NCBI RefSeq assembly: GCF_019083965.1
Contig: NZ_JAHRCY010000005.1
Location: 186,001-250,000, forward strand
Reading direction: 5' to 3'
Source of the DNA: Catellatospora tritici
GTDB lineage: Bacteria; Actinomycetota; Actinomycetes; Mycobacteriales; Micromonosporaceae
Length of the DNA stretch: 64,000 nt
This document shows, piece by piece, positions 44,016 to 52,524 of the stretch (position 1 is the stretch's first letter; each line of letters begins with the position of its first letter). A program made the position numbers and the translations under genes. Below the pieces are notes generated by a model, which saw only the letters and a program-made list of their open reading frames with translations, was not told the origin of the DNA and did not search any database.

Positions 44016-44801
44016 TCACGGCCAGCGGTCGCCGGGCTTGAACGCGCGACGCAGCGCGTCCCGCCGAGCCTGGGCACCCCACACGGTGACCCGCCACAGC
44101 GCCTCCTTCACGATAGACCCGCTCATCTTGCTCGCGCCGTGCTCGCGCTCGGCGAAGGTGATCGGGACCTCCACGATCCGGAAGCCGTGACGGAACGTCC
44201 GCCAGGTCAGCTCGACCTGGAAACTGTAGCCCTGCGACGCCACCGACTCGACCTCGATCTTGCGTAGCACGTCGGTGCGGTACGCCCGGTAGCCTCCGGT
44301 CGCGTCGCGCACCCCCATGCCCAGCACGGTACGGGTGTACAGGTTGCCGCCCCGCGACAGCAGCAGCCGGTGCAGCGGCCAGTTGACGACCTTGCCGCCC
44401 TTGGTCCACCGCGACCCGATCACCGCGTCGGCGCCACGCAGCGCGTCCAGCAGCAGCGGCAGCTGCTCGGGGGCGTGCGAGCCGTCGGCGTCCATCTCCA
44501 CGGCCGCGTCGTAGCCGTGCTCGTCGGCCCACCCGAACCCGGCGATGTACGCCGCCCCGAGGCCCTGCTTGCCGGGCCGGTGCAGCACCTTGATCCGGGC
44601 GTCGGCCGCGGCCATCGCGTCGGCGATCACACCGGTGCCGTCAGGGCTGTTGTCGTCGGCGATCAGGATGTCGACCTGCGGGGTCGCCGCCCGGACCCGG
44701 CCGACGATCGAGACGATGTTCTCCTTCTCGTTGTACGTCGGGATGATCACCAGGACCCGGCCCACGCCCGGATAGCCGTCGTCGCCGTCTCGATCGCCCA
44801 C
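44016..44801 (-). CDS. ppm1: Polyprenol monophosphomannose synthase-like glycosyltransferase (GT2)
   Basis: The 261-residue GT2 enzyme has VLVIIPTYNEKENI near residue 15, ILIADDNSPDGTG near 43, the metal site MDADGSH near 100 and GYRAYRTDVL, the standard dolichol/polyprenol-phosphate mannose synthase layout without membrane helices. GTG at 44801 has GAGGGAGG five bases upstream. In mycobacteria the Lnt and Ppm domains form Ppm1; here they are separate adjacent genes. It would supply mannose to lipoglycan and protein mannosylation. Confidence 0.85.
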   Translation of the reverse strand: MGDRDGDDGYPGVGRVLVIIPTYNEKENIVSIVGRVRAATPQVDILIADDNSPDGTGVIADAMAAADARIKVLHRPGKQGLGAAYIAGFGWADEHGYDAAVEMDADGSHAPEQLPLLLDALRGADAVIGSRWTKGGKVVNWPLHRLLLSRGGNLYTRTVLGMGVRDATGGYRAYRTDVLRKIEVESVASQGYSFQVELTWRTFRHGFRIVEVPITFAEREHGASKMSGSIVKEALWRVTVWGAQARRDALRRAFKPGDRWP

Positions 44802-44826
44802 GGGGGCCTCCCTCACGTCCGGCCGG

Positions 44827-46485
44827 TCACGCTCCGCGCTTCCGGCGCCGGCGCAGCACACCCGCCGCGACCAGCACCAGCGCCGCGGCCAGCGCCGCGG
44901 CGGCCTCAGGCCACGCACCGACCCTGGTCGCGAGCGTGGACCCGGTGCTCAGCCGCAGCTGCCGTACCACCACCGCTTCGGTATTGAAATCAGTTGCATC
45001 ATGCACAGAACCGTCAGCAGTTACAAAACCGGACACACCGACGGTTGAGGCCATGAGACTGTCCCGGCCGTGTTCGACGGCCCGCAGCCGCACCATCGCC
45101 AGCTGCTGTGTCGCCTCGGCGATGTCGAACGTCGCGTTGTTGGTCTGCACCGCCAGCAGCTGCGCCCCCGACCGGACGGTGGCGTTGACGACGTCGTCGT
45201 AGGCGACCTCGAAACAGATCACGTCGCCGACCTTCGCCGGACCCAACGTCAGCACCCCGGGGGCGGTCCCGGCGACGAAGTCGGTGCGCAGCAGCTTCGC
45301 CTGGTTGGTGATCGCCTGCGCGATCGGTTCGACGATCGGGCGCAGCGGCAGGTACTCGGCGAACGGCACCGGATGCTGCTTGAGGTACATCTGCGACGGC
45401 GGCCCGTACGCCGACTGGCGCGGCAGCCACACCAGGCCCGCGTTGCGCGACTGCCCCGCCTCGGGCCCGGACAGCACGGCGCCGACCAGGATCGGGGCGT
45501 TGATCGCGGTGGCGGCCGCGTCGATCGCGGCGGCGGCGTCGATGTTGCGCAGCGGGTCGATGTCGGAGGCGTTCTCCGGCCAGATCACCAGGTCCGGCCG
45601 GGCGACCTCACCGGCGGCCACCCGTCGGGCCAGATCCGTGGTGGCGCGGGCGTGGTTGTTGAGCACCGCCTGCCGCTGCGCGTTGAACTCCAGCCCCAGC
45701 CGGGGCACGTTGCCCTGCACGATCGCGACCGTCACCGGGCTGCCGTTCGGCTCGGCGGTGGGCACGGCCAGCCCGACACCCACCACGACCAGCGCCGCAC
45801 CCGTGTACGCCGCGACAGCCCCCCAGCGTCGCCCGGACGCGACGGCACCGGCCGCCGGGTCCGCGACTGCCTCGGTGAGCCGGACCGGGCGCAGGGCCAG
45901 CCACGCGGCGGCCAGCAGGCCACCGGCCAGCGCGACCGCGAACGTGACCAGCGGTGCGCCGCCGAGGCGGGCCAGCATCAGGGTCGGGGCGTCGGCCTGG
46001 CTGAACGCGAGCCTGCCCCACGGGAACCCGCCGAACGGCGCCCGGTCCCGCAGCGCCTCCTGCGCCACCCACAGCAGCGCCACCGCCAGCGGCCACAGGC
46101 CCGGCCGCCGGGTCGCCAGCGGACTCACCCACGCCAGGGCCAGGCCCAGCAGCAGCAGGTAGGTGGCCTGGAACACGGCCAGCAGCAGCCACGGCGCGTA
46201 CCCGACGTGCAGGTTCGTCCACGCCAGCAGCGGCGCGAAGAACACCAGCCCGGTGACCAGGCCCAGCCCGGCACCGGCGCGCAGCCGCCGCCCATGCACC
46301 GCCACCGCCAGGCCCGCCACCCCGACGGGCGCGGCCCACCACAGGCCGTACGGCGGGAACGACACCAGCAGCGCGAGCCCCGACACCACCGCCAGCACCA
46401 GCGCGGTCCACAGCCGCGGACCGCCACCTGGCACAGGGGCGGGCGGGCCGGGCGGGGTCGTGGGGGCGAGGGTCTGCACCGTCAC
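44827..46485 (-). CDS. lnt: Apolipoprotein N-acyltransferase
   Basis: This 552-residue protein has an N-terminal membrane domain (about seven helices) and a periplasmic nitrilase-like domain with the catalytic Glu in IWPENASD, Lys in LKQHPVPFAEYLPL and Cys in VICFEVAYDD, then a C-terminal helix and a basic tail. It adds the N-acyl chain to lipoproteins. GTG at 46485 is preferred; the longer start at 46524 and GTG at 46488 are alternatives. A low-GC patch near 44985-45055 is noted separately. Confidence 0.9.
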   Translation of the reverse strand: MTVQTLAPTTPPGPPAPVPGGGPRLWTALVLAVVSGLALLVSFPPYGLWWAAPVGVAGLAVAVHGRRLRAGAGLGLVTGLVFFAPLLAWTNLHVGYAPWLLLAVFQATYLLLLGLALAWVSPLATRRPGLWPLAVALLWVAQEALRDRAPFGGFPWGRLAFSQADAPTLMLARLGGAPLVTFAVALAGGLLAAAWLALRPVRLTEAVADPAAGAVASGRRWGAVAAYTGAALVVVGVGLAVPTAEPNGSPVTVAIVQGNVPRLGLEFNAQRQAVLNNHARATTDLARRVAAGEVARPDLVIWPENASDIDPLRNIDAAAAIDAAATAINAPILVGAVLSGPEAGQSRNAGLVWLPRQSAYGPPSQMYLKQHPVPFAEYLPLRPIVEPIAQAITNQAKLLRTDFVAGTAPGVLTLGPAKVGDVICFEVAYDDVVNATVRSGAQLLAVQTNNATFDIAEATQQLAMVRLRAVEHGRDSLMASTVGVSGFVTADGSVHDATDFNTEAVVVRQLRLSTGSTLATRVGAWPEAAAALAAALVLVAAGVLRRRRKRGA

Positions 46486-46572
46486 CACATCACCTATCTG
46501 TCGCAGCCGGGCGCGTCGCGCCACCCCGACCGAAGATCACACCCGGGGTGCTGCACAGGCTACACAAGAATC

Positions 46573-46597
46573 GGGGCGCGGCCGACGGCCGCGCCCC
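46573..46597. terminator. Terminator of the lysine operon
   Basis: GGGGCGCGGCC and complement with a three-base loop form an 11-bp stem, followed on the minus strand by GATTCTTGTGT. It lies where leftward transcription from the glmL-like gene should end, upstream of lnt. Confidence 0.7.
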
Positions 46598-46683
46598 GCA
46601 CTCCCCAACTCCTGCAAGCGGCCGCGGCCGGTGACCTTCGGGCCGATCCGCGCCTGGCCGGCTGCCGGGCGTCGGGTCGTTGT

Positions 46684-46821
46684 CTACTGGCCACCGCCTG
46701 CCGCCTGCCGCACCATCGAACCGAAAACATCGAGCCGATCGTTGCGGCGGAGGACCTTACGACGGTACGCGTGAGCCCACCGCCGGGTCAATTTCAGCAT
46801 GCGTGTACGCAGCGTGACCAT
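46684..46821 (-). CDS. Possible 45-residue basic protein at the end of the lysine operon
   Basis: ATG at 46821, 18 bp after the GlmL-like stop, opens a frame reading VTLRTRMLKLTRRWAHAYRRK and ending MVRQAAGGGQ. It is Arg-rich with a few aromatic residues. Third-position GC is lower than in neighbours, and there is no strong ribosome site, only GGACGGG close to the start. It could be a real microprotein of the operon or chance. Confidence 0.35.
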   Translation of the reverse strand: MVTLRTRMLKLTRRWAHAYRRKVLRRNDRLDVFGSMVRQAAGGGQ

Positions 46822-46839
46822 TACCCGTCCGGGGACTCG

Positions 46840-48171
46840 TCAGCGCAGCTCAGCGGCGAGTAGGGCCGCCGCGGCGGCCGGATGTTCGGCGGCCAGAAGT
46901 CCGGCCGCGGCCAGGATGTAGGACGCGTCGACGACCGTACGCGGCGCGCGCGGCAGCGGCCACCCGCCCGCGCTGTCACCCAGCCCCGCCGCCATGATCC
47001 GCTGGGCGACCAGCGGCGGGTTGTGCCGCAGCACCCCGCCGGACCCGATCGCCAGCGCCACGTCACGCAGGTCACGGCCACCGCGGCGCGGCCCGCCGAC
47101 CACGACGGCCTCGCCGCGGGCGTGGCGGCGCAGCGCCACCGCCACCGCGAGCTCGGCCAGCCGCCAGTCCACGGCCTGCTCCAGGGCACTGTCGGCGACG
47201 AACCCGGGATGCTCGGCCCGCAGATCCGCGGCCTGCTGCAGCGCGTGGGTGTCGTCGTGGGGCAGCAGCTTCTCCCCCACCGCCGCGGCGACGACCCCGG
47301 GCGCAGACCAGCGCATCCCCAGGTCCCCCTCGACCGTACGGGCCGCCCACATCGTCCCGGCGACCTCGTCGCGGACCCCGGCCAGCTGCTCGGCGTCGGG
47401 GATCAGCACCGAATAGACGTCGGTGGTGGCCCCACCGACGTCGACGACCAGCAGATCCTGACCCAGGTCCGACGCCAGCAGCTCGACCCCCGACAGGACC
47501 GCGTCGGGGGTCGCCGCCCGCACCAGCGACGCGAACCGGGGCCCCCGCGACAGTTTCTTGCCGCCGATGACGTGCTGCAGGAACACCTGCCGGATCGCCG
47601 CCCGCGCCGGCCCCGGCTCCAGGGTCCCGATCGCGGGCAGCACGTTGGCCACCGCCACCGTCGGCACCCCCGCCCCGGTGAGCAGCGCGAACAGCTCCTC
47701 ACGGCAGTCGGCGTTGCCCGCCAGCACCACCGGGACCCGCCACCGGGCCTTGGCCAGCCGGGTCGCGTTGGCGGTGATCGTGTCGACGTCACCGCCGTCG
47801 GTGCCGCCGACCAGCAGCACCACGTCAGGTCGGGCGGCCCGCAGCGCGGCCAGGCCGTCACGGTCCAGGACTCCGGCGGCGACGTGGACGACCCTCGCCC
47901 CGGCCGACAACCCGACCCGGTGCCCGGCCTGCGCGGTGACCAGCCGCTCGTACCCGATCACGGCCAGGCGCAGTCCACCGCCCGCCGACGAGCACACCAG
48001 CAGCCCGTCGGGGGTGTGCCCGGTCGCCGCGACGGCCGCGTCCAGGCCGTGCAGCACGTCGGTGCCGACGGTGGTGCGGTGCGACCCGGTCGCGACCAGC
48101 CGCCCGTCGCCGGTGTCGACCAGCGCCGCCTTCGTGAACGTCGACCCGACGTCGACGCAGCAGATCAGCAC
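46840..48171 (-). CDS. GlmL/MutL-family ATPase, putative lysine aminomutase reactivase
   Basis: This 443-residue ASKHA-fold protein has the phosphate motif CCVDVGSTFTKAAL at residues 4-17, LLVGGTDGGD near 120 and VVDVGGATTDVYSV near 243. MutL/GlmL proteins accompany B12-dependent carbon-skeleton and amino-mutases and are thought to help load or reactivate cobalamin. In clostridia KamB/KamC do this for lysine 5,6-aminomutase. GTG at 48171 is one base after the kal stop, so the two are coupled. Confidence 0.85.
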   Translation of the reverse strand: MLICCVDVGSTFTKAALVDTGDGRLVATGSHRTTVGTDVLHGLDAAVAATGHTPDGLLVCSSAGGGLRLAVIGYERLVTAQAGHRVGLSAGARVVHVAAGVLDRDGLAALRAARPDVVLLVGGTDGGDVDTITANATRLAKARWRVPVVLAGNADCREELFALLTGAGVPTVAVANVLPAIGTLEPGPARAAIRQVFLQHVIGGKKLSRGPRFASLVRAATPDAVLSGVELLASDLGQDLLVVDVGGATTDVYSVLIPDAEQLAGVRDEVAGTMWAARTVEGDLGMRWSAPGVVAAAVGEKLLPHDDTHALQQAADLRAEHPGFVADSALEQAVDWRLAELAVAVALRRHARGEAVVVGGPRRGGRDLRDVALAIGSGGVLRHNPPLVAQRIMAAGLGDSAGGWPLPRAPRTVVDASYILAAAGLLAAEHPAAAAALLAAELR

Positions 48172-48172
48172 G

Positions 48173-48556
48173 TCACGCCTTGGGCGGCACGACCACGGTG
48201 CCGGTCGCGGTCACCGCGACCACCGGCGGGTCCAGTACCTGCGCCGCCGACTCCGACACGTCCGGGCGGCCCCGGCACACCACCCGCGCCTCGAAGTCGA
48301 TGGTGCGGCTGCGGGTGCCCATCCGGGTCACCGTCGCCGAGATCTCCAGCACGTCCCCGGCCCGCATCGGCGCCCTGAACTGCACATCGGAGTACGACGC
48401 GAACAGGCCCTCGTCCCCGTCGGTGCGGATGCACACCTCGGTCGCGACATCCCCGAACGCGGCGAGTGCGTACGCGCCGTCGACGAGGTTGCCCGCGTAG
48501 TGGGCGTGGCTGTACGGCACATACCGGCGGTGGGTCACATTCAGTCCGACGCTCAT
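48173..48556 (-). CDS. kal: 3-Aminobutyryl-CoA ammonia-lyase-like hot-dog protein
   Basis: This 127-residue protein has HAHYAGNLVDGAYALAAFGDVATE, IRTDGDEGLFASYSDVQFRAPMRAGD and IDFEARVVC, which match clostridial Kal closely. Kal removes ammonia from 3-aminobutyryl-CoA to give crotonyl-CoA, the last specific step of lysine degradation through beta-lysine. ATG at 48556 overlaps the stop of a 27-codon ORF (ATGA). Kal lies between kamE and the reactivase in one operon. Confidence 0.87.
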   Translation of the reverse strand: MSVGLNVTHRRYVPYSHAHYAGNLVDGAYALAAFGDVATEVCIRTDGDEGLFASYSDVQFRAPMRAGDVLEISATVTRMGTRSRTIDFEARVVCRGRPDVSESAAQVLDPPVVAVTATGTVVVPPKA

Positions 48557-48636
48557 GCCGAAACCCCGCTTCGCGCGTATTCGGCACGGGGCACTTCCGC
48601 GCTGCACTCCATGATTCGCTCGCTTCGCTCGCTCAT
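48553..48636 (-). CDS. 27-codon bridging ORF between kamE and kal
   Basis: ATG at 48636 overlaps the kamE stop (ATGA), and its own TGA overlaps the kal start (ATGA), so the frame exactly spans the 76-bp gap. It begins MSERSERIMECS and ends ARSGVSA. The DNA holds GCGAGCGAA direct repeats, which looks like a dispersed repeat inserted in frame-neutral fashion. It may serve to carry ribosomes into kal by reinitiation rather than to make a functional peptide. Confidence 0.6.
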   Translation of the reverse strand: MSERSERIMECSAEVPRAEYARSGVSA

Positions 48637-49397
48637 GCGGCTGCCTTCTCCTTCTTGCGCTCGGCGCGCTGGGTGATCAAAGCGTGCACCAGGTAGCTGG
48701 CGACCTCACGTGGCGTCGTGCCCCGGCCGAAGATCCGGTCCACGCCCAGCTCACCGGCCATCAGCTCATCGAAGCGGGGCCCGCCGACGATCAGCAGCGG
48801 CCGCTTGTCGGCCGGCATCGCCTCCCGGAACGCCGCCGACATCTCCCGCGTGTTGTGCAGGTGCGCGTCGCGCTGCGTCACGACCTGCGACACCAGCACC
48901 GCGTCGGCCTTCTCCGCCTTCGCCGCGGCGACCAGCTCCGGGACCGTCACCTGGGCGCCCATGTTGACGACCTTCAGCTCCCGGTAGTACTCCAGGCCCT
49001 TCTCGCCGGCGATGCCCTTGAGGTTGAGGATCGCGTCGATGCCGACGGTGTGCGCGTCGGTGCCGATCGTCGCCCCGACCACCGACAGCTTGCGGCGCAG
49101 CTTCTGCTTGACGACCGTGTTGACCTCCTTGGCGCCCAGCAGCGGGAAGTCACGCTCGATGACCTGCACCTTGTCGAGTTCGACCAGGTGCCGCACCGAC
49201 CCGTACACGACGAAGAAGGTGAACCCGTCACCCATCTGCTTGGCGTGCACCAGCATCGCCGGGTCCAGGCCCATCTTCGCCGCCAGCTGCAGCGCCGCAC
49301 CCTCGGCCTTCTTGTCGTGCGGCAGCGGCAGCGTGAAACTGACCTGGGTCATGCCGTCGCCGGTGGTGTCGCCGTACGGGCGGATGACCGTGCTCAC
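48633..49397 (-). CDS. kamE: Lysine 5,6-aminomutase beta subunit
   Basis: This 254-residue B12-binding subunit has the base-off motif TDAHTVG (Asp114, His116, Gly119) and the probable PLP Lys127 in NLKG, eleven residues after the His, as in the clostridial enzyme. Further conserved parts are VLVSQVVTQRDAHLHN and LLIVGGPRFDELMAGELG. With KamD it moves the 6-amino group of beta-lysine to C5 using adenosylcobalamin and PLP. GTG at 49397 overlaps the kamD stop (GTGA). Confidence 0.95.
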   Translation of the reverse strand: MSTVIRPYGDTTGDGMTQVSFTLPLPHDKKAEGAALQLAAKMGLDPAMLVHAKQMGDGFTFFVVYGSVRHLVELDKVQVIERDFPLLGAKEVNTVVKQKLRRKLSVVGATIGTDAHTVGIDAILNLKGIAGEKGLEYYRELKVVNMGAQVTVPELVAAAKAEKADAVLVSQVVTQRDAHLHNTREMSAAFREAMPADKRPLLIVGGPRFDELMAGELGVDRIFGRGTTPREVASYLVHALITQRAERKKEKAAA

Positions 49398-50983
49398 TGC
49401 TGCTCCCCCTTGGCCGGCGCCTCCAGGATGTCGGTGGCCGGGTTGTAGTAGCCGTCCTCGTGCGCGGCGACCCCGTCCAGGCCCTTGCCCCGGTTCGCGG
49501 GCCGTTTCATGATCCCGAACGTGCCGTCGGCGATCGCGTTCAGCAGGGTGTCGTCCTCGATCCGGGCCAGCAGGTCGATCGCCTCGTCCAGGACCTGATG
49601 CGCCCGCTGTTGGATGAACCCGCCCGGGGCGGGCACGAAGTCCTCGTGCAGGTTCCCGGCCGCACCCAGCACATACCGGACGTTCTGCAGCGCGATGTCA
49701 CGGTCGGACAGCCACGGCGTCACCACCGCCTCGGTCATCATCCCGACCAACAGGATCCCCTGCCCGGTCAGCGTGCCGACCAGGTTGAAGAAACCGTCGA
49801 GCAGGTTGCCGCGGAACACGTCACCGGTCATGTGTTTGGTCGGCGGCATCCACTTCAGCGGCGCGTGCGGGAACAGCTCCCGCGCCAACAGCGCGTGCGC
49901 CAACTCCAGGCGGAACGACTCCGGCAGCTCCGGGTTGATCTCGAACGCGTGGCCGAGGCCCAGCTGCCAGTCCGCCAACCCGGCCTCGTGCGCGAAGTAC
50001 TCGTTGAGCAGCTGCGACACCGTCACCGTGTGCGCGGCCTCGACCGCGTCGGCGGTCGTCAGGTAGTTGTCCTCACCGGTGTTGATGATGATCCCGGCAC
50101 GGGCGTGGATCTGGCGACTGAACCGCTGGTCGACGAACGTACGGATCGGGTTGATGTCCCGGAACAGGATCCCGTACATCGAGTCGTTGAGCATCATGTC
50201 CAGCCGCTGCAACCCCGCCAGGGTCGCGATCTCCGGCATGCACAGACCCGACGCGTAATTGGTCAGGCGCACGTAGCGGCCGAGCTCCCGGCTGGACTCG
50301 TCCAGGGCCGCGCGCATCAGCCGGAAGTTCTCCTGCGTGGCGTACGTGCCCGCGAAACCCTCCCGGGTCGCGCCCTCGGGCACGTAGTCCAGCAGCGACT
50401 GGCCGGTGGAGCGGATCACCGCGATCACGTCGGCGCCCGCGCGGGCGGCGGCCTGCGCCTGCGGAATGTCCTCGTAGATGTCACCGGTCGCCACGATCAG
50501 GTAGATCCACGGCCGCTGCTTCGGATCCCCATACTTCTTGATCATCTTGTCGCGTTCGACCCGGTTACGGTCGACCTGCCTGATCCCCGCGGCCACCGAC
50601 CGCCGCGACGCCTTGCGCGCCGCAGTGACCGCCTTGCCGCGGGGCAGGTCGAACCGCAACGACCCCGACGCAGCCTTCTGCGCCAACAACGTCAGGTCCG
50701 CACCCGACCCGGACAGGCCATGCTCGGCCACCGCGTGGAACACCGGCAACGCCACCCCGTGCCCCAACCCCACATCGGCGCGCACCGCGTCGACCAGGCG
50801 GTTCACCCACGGAATACCGTCGGCGTCGGCGCCGGTGATCCCGGCCAACCGCAACACCGCCCGCTCCACCGACACGGTGGTGTGCGAACGGGCCAACTCC
50901 ACGACCGGGCGCCCGGCCCGCGCCGCCAAGGCACGAGCACGAGCGACCAGCTCCGGGTCCAGATGCAGCTTATTGCTGTGCAT
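49394..50983 (-). CDS. kamD: Lysine 5,6-aminomutase alpha subunit
   Basis: The 529-residue alpha subunit forms the TIM barrel over cobalamin. Conserved parts include IYEDIPQAQAAARAGADVIAVIRSTGQSLLDYVPEG, TYATQENFRLMRAAL, RYVRLTNYASGLCMPEIA, DMMLNDSMYGILFRDIN, INTGEDNYLTT and LNEYFAHEAGL. ATG at 50983 starts 14 bp inside the amidohydrolase gene; the longer frame upstream is Arg/Cys-rich and not real. It is the largest gene of the locus. Confidence 0.95.
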   Translation of the reverse strand: MHSNKLHLDPELVARARALAARAGRPVVELARSHTTVSVERAVLRLAGITGADADGIPWVNRLVDAVRADVGLGHGVALPVFHAVAEHGLSGSGADLTLLAQKAASGSLRFDLPRGKAVTAARKASRRSVAAGIRQVDRNRVERDKMIKKYGDPKQRPWIYLIVATGDIYEDIPQAQAAARAGADVIAVIRSTGQSLLDYVPEGATREGFAGTYATQENFRLMRAALDESSRELGRYVRLTNYASGLCMPEIATLAGLQRLDMMLNDSMYGILFRDINPIRTFVDQRFSRQIHARAGIIINTGEDNYLTTADAVEAAHTVTVSQLLNEYFAHEAGLADWQLGLGHAFEINPELPESFRLELAHALLARELFPHAPLKWMPPTKHMTGDVFRGNLLDGFFNLVGTLTGQGILLVGMMTEAVVTPWLSDRDIALQNVRYVLGAAGNLHEDFVPAPGGFIQQRAHQVLDEAIDLLARIEDDTLLNAIADGTFGIMKRPANRGKGLDGVAAHEDGYYNPATDILEAPAKGEQQ

Positions 50984-52520
50984 AGATCGTTTCTCCACGA
51001 AGGACGGTACGGACACAAACCGGCAGCTCATCATGCTGCCCAAGCATCGGAAGGGTTCCCGCCAGACCAGCCGGGGCACGCCACACCGCGAACGTCGCCG
51101 GCGCCCCCGGCACCAGCACCCCCTCGCCGTCACGGTGCACCGACCGCCAACCACCACGGGTGTGCGCGGCGAACGCCGACTTCGGACTCATCCGCTGCTG
51201 CGGATTGAAGTGCCACACCGCCGCCCGCACACTGCCCCACGGATCCAGCGGCGTCACCGGGCTGTCCGAGCCGAACGCCAGCGCCACGCCCGTGTTGTGC
51301 ATCTGCCCCATCGGGTTGGACGCCAGGCTGCGCTCAACACCCAGCCGCTGCGCGTACATCTGCCCGGTGCCACCCCACAGGCGGTCGAACGCGGGCTGCA
51401 TGCTCGCCACGATCCCGAACTCCACGAACGCCGCGATCAGCCGCTTGTCCATGATCTCGGCATGCTCCACCCGGTGCCGGGCGTCACGGATCGCGTCCAC
51501 GCCCAGCTTCTGCTCCGCCATCGCGAACCCCGCCACCACCGTGGAGATCGCCTCGTCGCCGATCGCGTGGAAGCCGCCCTGCATCCGGTGCGCATGGCAG
51601 TCCAACAGGTGGTCACGCACCTGCTCGGCGGTGACGTAACCGTGGCCGCAGCCCTGCTCCCCGTCCAGGTACGCCTTCGTCACGTGCGCGGTCCGCGAAC
51701 CCAGCGCCCCGTCGGCGTACAGGTCCCCGCCCGCACCGACCGCACCCAGCTCCCGGGCCTTGGCCGCGCCCAGCAGCTCGCCCCAGAACCCGTACACCTC
51801 CGGCAGGCCCTGGCCGGACAGGCGCAGCAGATCCGTGAAATCGGTCTCGCTGGACGTCCCCGGGCCGCCGCACTCGTGCACCGCCGCGATACCCAGCGAC
51901 GCCGCATGCCGCAGGGCCGTCACCTGCGCCTGCTGCCGCTGCACCGTCGTGATCTGCCCGAACGCCCGCTCCCGCACCACATGATGGGCGTCGCGACGCA
52001 CCCAGCCGGACGCGTCGTAGCCGGGCACCCCGACCGCCAGCGCCAGCAGGTCCGACGAGACCAGCGCCGAATGGATCGACGCCTGCGACAGGTACACGCT
52101 GCGCCCACCCGCCGCCCGATCCAGCTCCACCGCCGTGGGCGGGGTCTGCGCCGCACCCCAGGTGCTCTCGTCGAACCCGTGGCCCAGCACCACCGCGTCC
52201 TGGCCCAGCCCGTCGGCGAACCCCGACACCGCCTTCAACAGGTCCGTCGCGCTACGCACCGCCGACAGATCCAGGCCCGCCAAGGCCAGACCCGTGTCCG
52301 TGGCATGCACATGCGCGTCCACGAACGCCGGCGTCACCAACGCACCACCGAGATCCACCCGAACATCCGCGCTCGGCGCGTCGGACAGGGGGCCGAGCCA
52401 CACGATCGTCTGACCGCGCGTCAACATCGCCGTCGCCGCCGGATCAGCGGGACTGCGAACCACAGCGTTGCACCACAGCGTCGTGGGCTCCGCCGGCAGG
52501 GGGGTCACCGAAGTCTGCAT
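50970..52520 (-). CDS. Amidohydrolase (amidohydrolase-3 / YtcJ-like)
   Basis: The 516-residue metal-dependent hydrolase has the strand-1 motif FVDAHVHATD near residue 67, GHGFDESTW near 113, HECGGPGTSS, later GGFHAIGDEAIS, RVEHAEIMD and AFGSDSPVTPLDP, the usual YtcJ order. It lies between kdd and kamD, tightly packed with both (overlap of 14 bp with kamD). It is not part of the known clostridial route, so it may release lysine derivatives from N-acyl or cyclic forms, or process an intermediate. Confidence 0.85.
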   Translation of the reverse strand: MQTSVTPLPAEPTTLWCNAVVRSPADPAATAMLTRGQTIVWLGPLSDAPSADVRVDLGGALVTPAFVDAHVHATDTGLALAGLDLSAVRSATDLLKAVSGFADGLGQDAVVLGHGFDESTWGAAQTPPTAVELDRAAGGRSVYLSQASIHSALVSSDLLALAVGVPGYDASGWVRRDAHHVVRERAFGQITTVQRQQAQVTALRHAASLGIAAVHECGGPGTSSETDFTDLLRLSGQGLPEVYGFWGELLGAAKARELGAVGAGGDLYADGALGSRTAHVTKAYLDGEQGCGHGYVTAEQVRDHLLDCHAHRMQGGFHAIGDEAISTVVAGFAMAEQKLGVDAIRDARHRVEHAEIMDKRLIAAFVEFGIVASMQPAFDRLWGGTGQMYAQRLGVERSLASNPMGQMHNTGVALAFGSDSPVTPLDPWGSVRAAVWHFNPQQRMSPKSAFAAHTRGGWRSVHRDGEGVLVPGAPATFAVWRAPAGLAGTLPMLGQHDELPVCVRTVLRGETIYAQQ

Positions 52521-52524
52521 GAGG

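Larger units (their letters stand above)
46525..46839. other. Intergenic region between lnt and the lysine operon
   Basis: This 315-bp gap holds a terminator hairpin near its lnt side and a possible 45-codon gene directly after the GlmL-like gene. The part at 46490-46570 probably contains the leftward lnt promoter. Confidence 0.5.
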
